From Sulfurimonas sp. (GTDB taxonomy: Bacteria > Campylobacterota > Campylobacteria > Campylobacterales > Sulfurimonadaceae): DNA of 64,000 nucleotides. Shown piece after piece: positions 40,495-47,939 of the stretch. The translations under genes were made by a program, and so were the position numbers. The notes beneath the pieces are model-generated. The model saw nothing but the letters and a program-made list of their open reading frames with translations. It was not told where the DNA came from and did no database searches. The stretch is taken from contig JAQTZE010000004.1 in assembly GCA_028687935.1 (NCBI GenBank), positions 129,875 to 193,874 on the forward strand, read 5' to 3'. Numbering within the stretch: position 1 is the stretch's first letter; each line of letters opens with the position of its first letter.

Positions 40495-40914
40495 TTAGCG
40501 TAGACTATTTCCACGATCTTGATAATCTCGTAATTTTAGATGGCATTCTACGCACTGTAGCGCAAGTAAGTTATACTCTTGCATTGCCCTAGTAATATTA
40601 TTATCGTTAAATTCTTTGAGTAGTTGATCTGCATGTGTAGAGAGTGCCTGAGCTTTCTTCTTATTGTAAGCATATGTTTGAATTTCATCTAAATAATGAT
40701 ACTTACCACGCTCTATACTGCCTAATATAGTCGTCGCAACTTTAATTTCTAAAACACCTTCTCTAACTAGTGCTTCAGTATTTGTCAACAAGCCTAACTG
40801 GGTTAGATTTATACCATCAAGTAAAGTTCTCATTGTAACAACTTTATCTTCAGCGTGCACATCAGATAAAAGAAACATTGAAGTAATCAGCAATTTTATT
40901 ATTGGTTTTATCAT
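40495..40914 (-). CDS. Periplasmic monoheme cytochrome c-like protein
   Basis: A 139-residue protein when started at ATG 40914, which has AAAGG upstream and places a signal peptide (cleavage near VHAED) at the N-terminus; an upstream ATG would add 14 residues and bury the signal. The body is helical and the only heme motif, CVECH, lies about 17 residues from the C-terminus. This is the layout of four-helix c'/c556-type cytochromes. Partner and function are not evident. The LapG-like gene lies upstream on the same strand. Confidence 0.65.
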   Translation of the reverse strand: MIKPIIKLLITSMFLLSDVHAEDKVVTMRTLLDGINLTQLGLLTNTEALVREGVLEIKVATTILGSIERGKYHYLDEIQTYAYNKKKAQALSTHADQLLKEFNDNNITRAMQEYNLLALQCVECHLKLRDYQDRGNSLR

Positions 40915-40966
40915 GGAAAGCCTTTGTCTAAAGTTCATTTTATGCTGTATTGTCACATTATAAAGC

Positions 40967-41611
40967 TTAATTTTCTTTTTCTACTTTCTTTAAAAGTTCT
41001 TCATATGGGGCATATTTTGAGGCTATTTTTACAAGCTTGGTATTTTTGTATTTGTAAACACCAGTAGAATTTATAAACATATCTGCTTCCAAATCTTTTC
41101 TTTGTTTTAAAGAGAGGATTTTAAAACTGAGATTATCTAGCACAAGAGGTGAGTCATCTTTTGTTTGAAAATAGCTCAGTACCATATGCGTGCCTCCTCT
41201 GAATTTTTCTTTTACAACAGTGATAAAAAGATTTTTTTCATCAAAGCCAAGGTTTATAAGGGTGAAATATTTAATGATGGCATAATCTTCACAATCTCCA
41301 TACCCTGTTATTAAAAACTCTTTTGGCGTAGCCCAATAGTCCTCTTGTTTTTGGACAATATCATCATACTGTGGTAAAAGTTGGTTGAGATAAAAATTTG
41401 TTTTGCTAAGCTGTATGGAGCTGTTTTGCGTTTTGATAACTTGAATATTATTTTCATAGTCAACGACCCTGTTTTTGGCAATATGACCATATTTGTTTTC
41501 TATTGAGTCTAGTTCCAAGGGTGTGAAACTTGGGTAATTTTTTGCAAATAACGTAAGAGTAAAAAATAAAAATATAAAAGTTTTAATATTATTTCCTTGT
41601 GTAAATTCCAA
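40967..41611 (-). CDS. LapG-like transglutaminase-type periplasmic cysteine protease
   Basis: A BTLCP-family protein of about 206-214 residues with a hydrophobic N-terminal export segment, the conserved DYWATP and the triad C107 (GDCEDYA), H142 (THMVL) and D159 (VLDNL). LapG proteases cut the surface adhesin LapA when LapD is not bound to cyclic di-GMP. No LapD or large adhesin gene is in the window. The start is unclear: TTG at 41611 has no ribosome site, whereas AAGGAA stands 5 bp before an in-frame ATT at 41587, just before the signal peptide. Confidence 0.8.
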   Translation of the reverse strand: MEFTQGNNIKTFIFLFFTLTLFAKNYPSFTPLELDSIENKYGHIAKNRVVDYENNIQVIKTQNSSIQLSKTNFYLNQLLPQYDDIVQKQEDYWATPKEFLITGYGDCEDYAIIKYFTLINLGFDEKNLFITVVKEKFRGGTHMVLSYFQTKDDSPLVLDNLSFKILSLKQRKDLEADMFINSTGVYKYKNTKLVKIASKYAPYEELLKKVEKEN

Positions 41612-41681
41612 AAATTATAGCTTAAAATCTACAAATCAATATATGCACTTTATTTTAAGCTTTATATTATGATAAGTTCAT

Positions 41682-41687
41682 TATAAT
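41682..41687 (+). promoter_or_regulatory. -10 box for tRNA-Ser
   Basis: TATAAT 15-20 bp upstream of the mature tRNA 5' end. Confidence 0.6.
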
Positions 41688-41701
41688 CACGGTCTTCAAA
41701 T

Positions 41702-41791
41702 GGACGAGTGGGTGAGCGGCTGAAACCACATCCCTGCTAAGGATGCGTACTGGTAACGGTACCGAGAGTTCGAACCTCTCCTCGTCCACCA
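41702..41791 (+). tRNA. tRNA-Ser (anticodon GCU)
   Basis: A 90-nt class II tRNA. The acceptor GGACGAG pairs with CTCGTCC, the anticodon arm is CATCC-CTGCTAA-GGATG (anticodon GCT), a long variable arm GTAC/GTAC follows, and the T arm is GAGAG-TTCGAAC-CTCTC. CCA is encoded. The gene is intact although a phage has integrated into its 3' end, because the left attachment copy restores the sequence. Confidence 0.95.
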
Positions 41792-41792
41792 C
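41769..41792 (+). repeat. attL: phage attachment repeat in the tRNA-Ser 3' end
   Basis: A 24-bp segment starting TTCGAACCTCTC and ending GTCCACCAC, identical to 52626-52649. Past it, the 8 bp GAAGACCT also match the right side except for one extra T there. Confidence 0.9.
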
Positions 41793-41858
41793 GAAGACCT
41801 ATTTTAGGCACTTTCAAGCACCTTTTTAAAAATTACAAAAATTCTTGCACACCCCGAA

Positions 41859-42740
41859 CTACTTATAAATCTCAATACTTCTATCAAAATTACTATTGAA
41901 ATTCTCTATATAATTTACATAAACATCGAACACCATTTGAGTATTTGCATGACCGAGAAGCTGAGCAAGTTGTACAGGTGTTACTAAATTGTTATATAGC
42001 ATATTTGTTGCGTAAGTATGACGTGCATTGTATGGACGACGATATGAAATATTTAACTCTTTTAATGATGGTTTCCAGAACTGTTCTTGAAATACGTTTG
42101 TAGTATTGTAAGGCTTGTGATACTGTGTAACGAATAGATACTCATGATCATGTAAATTATATAGTTCTAATATGTAAGGCTTCAATAATTCAATAATTGG
42201 AATATCTCTAATAGAGTATTTTGTTTTGGGTGAACTCTCACCGTAACGGGAGCGTGTGCGCTGTACTTTAATAATATTATTGTTTAAATCTATATCACTT
42301 TTTTTAAGTCCAATTATTTCGCCTGATCTCATTCCCGTATAAAACGCAATAGCAAGATAAAATCTATAATTGTCATTATCTGCTAAAGACATTATGCGTT
42401 TCACTTCGTCAGCAGTGAAAGGTTTAATTTTTTCTGTATCATGTTTAGGCAGTCGAACATTACGAACGGGATTTTTTTCAATTACATCATCAAATAAAGC
42501 CTCTTGGAATATACCAGAGAGAACACCAAGATAAATACGTTTAGATTTACCACCTACATCATCAAAGCTATATAGCCATCTTTTTATATCTGATGGTTTA
42601 ATATCTTGAATGTTCATATCTTTAAAAGTGGGGTTTAATCTATCTCTTATGATATTTGAATATTTGTCATAAGTTGAGAATTTCAACTCATGCTTTTTAA
42701 ATTCAAGAAATAAAGATGAATAGTAAGAGAATTTAGTCAT
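41859..42740 (-). CDS. Phage tyrosine recombinase (integrase)
   Basis: A 293-residue integrase: an N-terminal SAM-like core-binding domain (about 1-100) and a C-terminal catalytic domain. Catalytic residues are R138 (TGMRSGE), a likely beta-hairpin Lys near K174, R240 (YNARHT), H264 (LLGHAN) and Tyr near Y274/Y277. The first His of the usual H-x-x-R is replaced by Tyr (Y237), a known variation. It lies 67 bp from the attachment repeat in tRNA-Ser and is preceded by a palindrome that matches the phage repressor operators. Confidence 0.93.
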   Translation of the reverse strand: MTKFSYYSSLFLEFKKHELKFSTYDKYSNIIRDRLNPTFKDMNIQDIKPSDIKRWLYSFDDVGGKSKRIYLGVLSGIFQEALFDDVIEKNPVRNVRLPKHDTEKIKPFTADEVKRIMSLADNDNYRFYLAIAFYTGMRSGEIIGLKKSDIDLNNNIIKVQRTRSRYGESSPKTKYSIRDIPIIELLKPYILELYNLHDHEYLFVTQYHKPYNTTNVFQEQFWKPSLKELNISYRRPYNARHTYATNMLYNNLVTPVQLAQLLGHANTQMVFDVYVNYIENFNSNFDRSIEIYK

Positions 42741-42754
42741 TTAAAAACCTAAAG

Positions 42755-42770
42755 TTGTAATATATTACAA
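42755..42770. promoter_or_regulatory. Repressor operator-like palindrome in front of the integrase gene
   Basis: TTGTAATATATTACAA is a perfect 16-bp palindrome. Its half-site TTGTAA(T/C) matches the three sites at 51680-51770 beside the repressor gene. It lies 15 bp upstream of the integrase ATG and overlaps the stop of the PP-loop gene, so a bound repressor would block an integrase promoter. Confidence 0.6.
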
Positions 42771-43877
42771 TAAATTGTATGATTCACAATCACATTTAAT
42801 ATTCATATCTTCTTTTTCAAGTTCTTCTAAAAATTGAAATCTTAGAAGTTCACCGCGTTCTCTAACTAATGAATTTTTTGAAAGTATTAACTCTATATGA
42901 AACTGCATACTTTGAGGTACTGGCAATACGCCATTTACATATTTAGAAAAATTTGTTTTATCTGGAACATATCCGTATTGAACGAATTTATATCGAACTG
43001 ATTTTTGACCTAATTTATCAGCGAGAAATTTTAAAGCTCTAGTATGAAAAGTATGATTATTAAAATTATGTTTTTGTTTTGCATAAGCTACAATCTCTTT
43101 AATTGGTGCAAAACCATCAGGAAAAGTGCTATTTCGTCTAAAAAAGAAAGTTGGATTAATATCTCTATGAAATTGAGAAATATAACATTCAAGTTCTGAC
43201 ATTTGATTTATTTTATCATCTGACATCAAAGAAATAGATTTTAAATCAGCTTGAAAACACTCATCACAACCAACACGAGAATTACCATTAAAATAACTCT
43301 GAGGAATACCCCAAGTTTCATCAAGAAAAGAATAAACATCTGTTTCAGTCCAATCAGCAATAGGATGAAAAATAGTATATTTCCAATTTCGATATTTATA
43401 ATAATCAAAATCTTTTATATCTTTTCTATCTTCGCTTTCATCTCTACGCTTACCGACAAGCGTAATAACATCTAGACCTATATCATTTAAAGATTTATAA
43501 TAATCAACAGCAGGAACCATTTTTAAAAGTTGAGTACATGTTTTTACATCTCTCGTGGGAAATGCTTTTTTATCTTTTATAAGATCTAACATACCAATAG
43601 GATAATTTTCATTTTTAAGAGTTTTAAATTCTATGTTTAAATCATCTAAGCGATTTTTAATAAAATTTATCTCCTGCATAGTACTATATTTTTCCCAACC
43701 TGTATCGCAAAATATAACTTTTATTTGAGAAGATGTAACAACCTTTAAAAGTTCAGGAATAGATACAATAAGAGTTGCTTTGCTATCTTTACCGCCAGAA
43801 ATAGAAATTACAAACATTGTTTTTTCTGTAATAGTTGTATTATTTAACAACTTTTTTAATATTTTAGATTGCTTCAT
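42765..43877 (-). CDS. PP-loop ATPase of the PAPS reductase/DndC-like superfamily
   Basis: A 370-residue adenine-nucleotide alpha-hydrolase-like protein. The pyrophosphate loop SGGKDS is at 27-32, followed by IFCDTGWEKY, KTCTQLLK and FHPIADWTETDVYSFL, which are features of the PAPS reductase family. A Cys pair (GCDECF) lies in the second half, with a long C-terminal extension. The start ATG at 43877 follows AAGGAG. Phages carry such proteins without a settled role; DNA sulfur modification, counter-defence or nucleotide sensing are possible. It lies between the replication gene and the integrase, one base after a 34-residue ORF. Confidence 0.8.
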   Translation of the reverse strand: MKQSKILKKLLNNTTITEKTMFVISISGGKDSKATLIVSIPELLKVVTSSQIKVIFCDTGWEKYSTMQEINFIKNRLDDLNIEFKTLKNENYPIGMLDLIKDKKAFPTRDVKTCTQLLKMVPAVDYYKSLNDIGLDVITLVGKRRDESEDRKDIKDFDYYKYRNWKYTIFHPIADWTETDVYSFLDETWGIPQSYFNGNSRVGCDECFQADLKSISLMSDDKINQMSELECYISQFHRDINPTFFFRRNSTFPDGFAPIKEIVAYAKQKHNFNNHTFHTRALKFLADKLGQKSVRYKFVQYGYVPDKTNFSKYVNGVLPVPQSMQFHIELILSKNSLVRERGELLRFQFLEELEKEDMNIKCDCESYNLL

Positions 43878-43878
43878 T

Positions 43879-43983
43879 TTAAAACGCTCCTTGTAATCTA
43901 AATTCATAGAAACTATACAATCCAGCACATTGATTGATTTTGTTATAAAAACAACCTAATCGTTTTTTACAAATAATTTTCAT
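43879..43983 (-). CDS. 34-residue ORF coupled to the phage replication gene
   Basis: Starts at ATG 43983, overlapping the replication-gene stop by 4 bp (ATGA) with AAGGAG 10 bp before, and ends 1 bp before the next gene start. The peptide begins MKIICKKRLGCFYNKINQ and ends EFRLQGAF. That tail copies the end of the replication protein (EFRLQGDFLI) because a 21-bp segment containing GAATTTAGATTACAAGGAG is repeated at both sites. It may be a real peptide or a device that supplies a second ribosome site. No family recognised. Confidence 0.45.
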   Translation of the reverse strand: MKIICKKRLGCFYNKINQCAGLYSFYEFRLQGAF

Positions 43984-45290
43984 ATTAAAAAATCTCCTTG
44001 TAATCTAAATTCATTCTGCATACTCTCAATAGCTGTGAGTTCAGACCGCTCACCCACCATCAAACCTTTTTCAATCATGAGATTTTTTGTATAGAGATAA
44101 TGTTTATCGTCACAAGTGTCTATATCAAGAGAATAGAAATAGTCATAAAGTTCTAAATAACCCATCTGGTAAGGCATTTTTTGCGTTTTACTTACATTGC
44201 CCTTGTAATAGATGAATTCTTCACCGTCAATAATGATATTTATAGATTTTTTCTCTTTTGATGTAAATAGTGGCTCAAACTCAGCTTCTAAGTAAGTATG
44301 GTCGGTGTCTATGAGTTTTTCATACCAGTTCACTGGTTTAGGAGTGTAAATAATTCCATGCTCATTTTCAATTTTTGAGACTTTTTTTGTAGTAGTATCA
44401 AGATAGATGCTAAGAGATTCAGAGTGATAATCTTTTGTAAGTTCTCTTAATGTGTACATTCCATTAAGTTTGCGATATACCTCAAGAGATACGAATGTAC
44501 GAGAAGTATAAAAGCGAGAAATACCGTGATACAAGTACCAGAGAGTTAAATTTGTTATTTTGTCAGTATCGTCACGAAGATCATCAAGCGTTTTCAATAC
44601 ATACTTCATAAGATAAGAAACGGGAGATTTTACATCAGTCTCGATTTTACTTTGCGGAGCTGGAAAAAGACGATTTAAAGAATTTACAATACTTTGAACT
44701 TTATCAGCAGGAACAAAGAGACTCATATGTATGTGTGGTGTACCGTCTTTGTGTGGCTCAGTTACACGGAAATAACAACGCTCATCATTTGATACAGATT
44801 TATAAGCTCTATCGTCAAAGAACTTCTTTAGAAGCTTTGAAAGCTCTTTAGAAGCGTTACGAGGTGTATATTTGTCTATCGTGTCGCTAAAGTCTAGTAT
44901 TGGCTCTATAAATGGTATGTTTTGAATGACTTTACAGTTTAAAAACTTGATTTTATTGATTGTAGTTATATATTTACGACCGCCAAATTTTTTATTATTG
45001 ATTAAACGATTTTTGAAAGTCTTTTTTTTGTGCCATTCAGTTGGAAGCGTAAGCGTAAAGAAAATATTTTTTAAATCTTTTTCTGTAGCATATTCATAAA
45101 CACTCCATGCTCTATGCTGTAGTTCTGCGATATATCTATCAGAGTTCATATAGCTATTTGCTACAAAGTCAGCGAAAGGGATAATTTTATTATCAATCTG
45201 TACACCGTTTGACTGCATAAAATCTTTATTAAAGTTTACTTTATCTTTTGCTTTAATAATTTGGTATTTAGTTAATCCGTAATTTGTCAT
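43980..45290 (-). CDS. HUH-type rolling-circle replication initiator (phage pII-like)
   Basis: A 436-residue Rep protein that would nick the double-stranded form to start rolling-circle replication. The three HUH motifs are in order: FFTLTLPT (77-84), the metal-binding HIHMS (186-190) and YLMKYVLK with catalytic-type Y226/Y230 and K229/K233. The two-tyrosine arrangement is like phage-type Reps. It lies downstream of the secretin gene, separated by a GC-rich hairpin, and is translationally coupled to a 34-residue ORF. Confidence 0.85.
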   Translation of the reverse strand: MTNYGLTKYQIIKAKDKVNFNKDFMQSNGVQIDNKIIPFADFVANSYMNSDRYIAELQHRAWSVYEYATEKDLKNIFFTLTLPTEWHKKKTFKNRLINNKKFGGRKYITTINKIKFLNCKVIQNIPFIEPILDFSDTIDKYTPRNASKELSKLLKKFFDDRAYKSVSNDERCYFRVTEPHKDGTPHIHMSLFVPADKVQSIVNSLNRLFPAPQSKIETDVKSPVSYLMKYVLKTLDDLRDDTDKITNLTLWYLYHGISRFYTSRTFVSLEVYRKLNGMYTLRELTKDYHSESLSIYLDTTTKKVSKIENEHGIIYTPKPVNWYEKLIDTDHTYLEAEFEPLFTSKEKKSINIIIDGEEFIYYKGNVSKTQKMPYQMGYLELYDYFYSLDIDTCDDKHYLYTKNLMIEKGLMVGERSELTAIESMQNEFRLQGDFLI

Positions 45291-45348
45291 GTTGTCACTT
45301 CCTTTTAAATTTTCTAATCGTGTCCGATAACTTTTTATAGATAGCCAA

Positions 45349-45368
45349 GAGGGGGGCTTTGCCCCCTC
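45349..45368. terminator. GC-rich hairpin between secretin and replication genes
   Basis: GAGGGGG and CCCCCTC can pair over 7 bp around a 6-nt loop. It is by far the most GC-rich stretch of the phage. No T-run follows, so it could be an RNA-processing or translation-limiting structure, or part of the replication origin, rather than a simple terminator. Confidence 0.4.
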
Positions 45369-45371
45369 GTA

Positions 45372-46559
45372 CTATTCGGCTTGCGCCTCATAGGTACGGG
45401 GTGGACTTAACCCCTCATTTTGCTTTGTATTAATAACTTCTATGGAAATAGAGATATTAATTTCCTCGTCATTTGTAGATTCATGTTTAAAAATTGCACC
45501 TAAATAAGGAATATTTGAAATGTATGGAACGCTATAATCAGTTTTAGAAGTTTTAATGCGTTTGAGACCAGAAAGAACAAGAACTTGATTATATGTGATG
45601 TTTGTATTTGATTGTAAAACACGTTTAAAAGTTTGAGGAACGTTACTTTCAGAACCAGAAAGGATATCTTCAACAACTAAATCTAAATCAAGAGAAATAA
45701 AATCATCATAGATAAAAGATTTACCATTAATTTTCAAACCAACATCTTTGTATTGGTAAGAGTCTTGCTGTGAAGTATTAGTTGCTTCCGTAGTAGTTGT
45801 CTGCATCAAATAGGGGATATTGTCAACAGCTTCAAATTTAAAAGTTTTATTGTTTTTAGCTAAGACATAGGGAAATTGACGAACATTAATTATTTTATGC
45901 TCGTTTAAAAGCTTTAAGGCAAAATAATAATCGTTAGAGGAAATGATAGGGCTATTAGTAGAAATAGAACCTACAAGAGCATTTAAAGCATATTTGACAC
46001 CGCCATCAATAGACTGATATATAGAACCAAATTCAACACCAATATCTTTAATGTTATTATCGGTATATTCAAAAATCATTATTTTAAGCATGACTTGTTC
46101 TTGAATAACATCAACTTGATCTAAATAATTTTGTATCTCTAAAAAAGTATTTGGAAGCGTCTTAAAGGTAAAAGAGTTTGAATCTTTAAGATAAGAATAA
46201 ACGACACCGTAAGATTTTAGAATATTCTCACAATCAGAAAAAGAATCATATTTCATTTTATAAATATAAACATTTTCCGAAGCGATACTTTTTTTTGATA
46301 GATAATAAGTATTAGAACGCTTAGAGAGACTAAAACCAAGAGAAGAAACAGAACTACGAAATAAAGTCATTAATTCGTCATTAGATATTGTTTCAGGTAT
46401 ATACAGAGAAATTATTTTTTCCTGAAAATCCTCATCGATGTATATGTTTACATTGTTTTGTTTAGATACACGCTCAGCGAACTCATTAAGAGAAATATCA
46501 AGTATATCACTTGCTTGCAGATTGAGAAGTAGGAAAAGAAAAGCCCATAGAATTTTCAT
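45372..46559 (-). CDS. Phage secretin (pIV-like outer membrane channel)
   Basis: Outer-membrane pore for phage extrusion. The 395-residue product has a signal peptide (cleavage near LQASDI), two N-domain-like repeats (about 25-160) and a C-terminal secretin domain with VPYISNIPYLGAIFK near 360, which is the conserved secretin signature. I chose ATG 46559, preceded by AAAGGTG; a GTG three codons upstream is part of that site. It overlaps the end of the Zot gene by 53 bp. Encoding its own secretin means the phage does not depend on a host channel. Confidence 0.85.
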   Translation of the reverse strand: MKILWAFLFLLLNLQASDILDISLNEFAERVSKQNNVNIYIDEDFQEKIISLYIPETISNDELMTLFRSSVSSLGFSLSKRSNTYYLSKKSIASENVYIYKMKYDSFSDCENILKSYGVVYSYLKDSNSFTFKTLPNTFLEIQNYLDQVDVIQEQVMLKIMIFEYTDNNIKDIGVEFGSIYQSIDGGVKYALNALVGSISTNSPIISSNDYYFALKLLNEHKIINVRQFPYVLAKNNKTFKFEAVDNIPYLMQTTTTEATNTSQQDSYQYKDVGLKINGKSFIYDDFISLDLDLVVEDILSGSESNVPQTFKRVLQSNTNITYNQVLVLSGLKRIKTSKTDYSVPYISNIPYLGAIFKHESTNDEEINISISIEVINTKQNEGLSPPRTYEAQAE

Positions 46560-47571
46560 TTGTAGCACCTTTATTAGTTGGATTTGAAATTAAAAAATTA
46601 TAAAAATCTATTGATGTTTTAAAATAGAAAGAAGTCATAAATTTGTTAATTTCATCTTTATGCAAGAGCTCTAAACTTTTATTATCAATAAATTTTTTTA
46701 ACAACGGAGGAGGAAGAGAAAAACGAGAAAAATTACAAGAAGAACGAGAACAATTTACTTTTAAGAAAACAGAATCAGAAATGGAAAAAGGCTCAACAGT
46801 AGAAACGGGAGCAGATGAAGCGGAAACAATATCTTTTTTTATTTCTTGCACTGGTTCAACCTGATCTGGAGTAGAAGAACCAAAAAGAAAATAACCAATA
46901 ATAAAGGCAACAATTATCGCAACAAAAGAAAAAACATAAAATTTCAAAAGAACATTTGTAGCACCAACAGAATCGCCAGAATGATACAAAGCGAATACTT
47001 CATCATTTTTAATTAATTTTTCGGTATGAGATTTGGCATTCATAGACATTCTAGAATTTATGTAAACATCATATTTAAAAGTGTTTCTATTTAAAGAAAC
47101 AGTTGTTGGCTTAGCTTTATAAAAAAACTCAGAAAATGATTTGTATTTAGAAAAAATAAGAGAAAGATTTTGAGTAATCAAATAAATATCGTGATATAAA
47201 TGGCGATGATAAGAAAGCCACCAGATAAGCACCTTATCATTAGTATCAAAATAATTATGAGCTTCATCAATGACAAACAAAGAACGATATAAATCTAATT
47301 CTTTACATTTTTCAATTAACTCTTCATCGGATTTTTTAGCTAAATAAAGTTTATGAATAGAAGATAATTTAATCTTAAAATCGTCAAAATTTAAGGGAAA
47401 AGAATCGTGCAGAGTGCTGTAATCAAGTTGATTTATGTTCGTATAGCAAAAATCATATTCTTTTTTTAAATCAGGTTTGGCATTTGAAGAATTAGAAAAA
47501 TTATTAAAAATTGCATTTACAGCTTTATAAGATTTTCCGCTTCCAGGAACGCCCGTGATGAAAGTAATCAT
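46507..47571 (-). CDS. Zot/pI-family phage assembly ATPase
   Basis: Inner-membrane ATPase that drives filament assembly. The 354-residue product starts at ATG 47571, overlapping the pVI-like stop by 4 bp. Walker A GVPGSGKS is at 7-14, Walker B-like LFVIDEAHNYF near 98, and one membrane segment (about 210-231, YVFSFVAIIVAFIIGYFLFG) separates the cytoplasmic ATPase from a periplasmic tail of about 120 residues. This is the classic pI/Zot layout, opposite the secretin it must contact. Confidence 0.92.
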   Translation of the reverse strand: MITFITGVPGSGKSYKAVNAIFNNFSNSSNAKPDLKKEYDFCYTNINQLDYSTLHDSFPLNFDDFKIKLSSIHKLYLAKKSDEELIEKCKELDLYRSLFVIDEAHNYFDTNDKVLIWWLSYHRHLYHDIYLITQNLSLIFSKYKSFSEFFYKAKPTTVSLNRNTFKYDVYINSRMSMNAKSHTEKLIKNDEVFALYHSGDSVGATNVLLKFYVFSFVAIIVAFIIGYFLFGSSTPDQVEPVQEIKKDIVSASSAPVSTVEPFSISDSVFLKVNCSRSSCNFSRFSLPPPLLKKFIDNKSLELLHKDEINKFMTSFYFKTSIDFYNFLISNPTNKGATNENSMGFSFPTSQSASK

Positions 47572-47936
47572 GACACAAGAGGGCGAACAGCTTGAATAAC
47601 AAGATAATAAGCTCGTAAGAAGTGAGCAAAAACAATTCTCCAAAGTAGAAAAAGAACACCAGAAATTATAAGTGACTTAGTATCATCAAAAGCCTGAATG
47701 AATCCAATACAACTCAAAAGCCCGTAAAGTTGGCAAACAGTACCACCAAAAGAAGCAGAATTTTGAAACTCTATCATATGAGTTATAAGATTATAAAACA
47801 AAATAAATGAAGTTACAAAAGAAGCCATCATAGCGAGAAGAATAGTTATAAAAAATATAATAGCAATACCGTAAGCGTATTTTCTAGCATATCTTAAAAT
47901 CAGTTCTGCAACATAGGCAAGATTAATTGTTGGCAT
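47568..47936 (-). CDS. pVI-like minor coat protein (DUF2523-like)
   Basis: A 122-residue hydrophobic protein with three membrane segments (about 20-45, 65-80, 85-108) and a basic end. Size, hydrophobic pattern and place directly before the Zot gene and after the pIII-like gene match pVI/DUF2523 proteins of Vibrio and Pseudomonas filamentous phages. Its stop overlaps the Zot ATG (ATGA). Confidence 0.75.
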   Translation of the reverse strand: MPTINLAYVAELILRYARKYAYGIAIIFFITILLAMMASFVTSFILFYNLITHMIEFQNSASFGGTVCQLYGLLSCIGFIQAFDDTKSLIISGVLFLLWRIVFAHFLRAYYLVIQAVRPLVS

Positions 47937-47939
47937 TGG

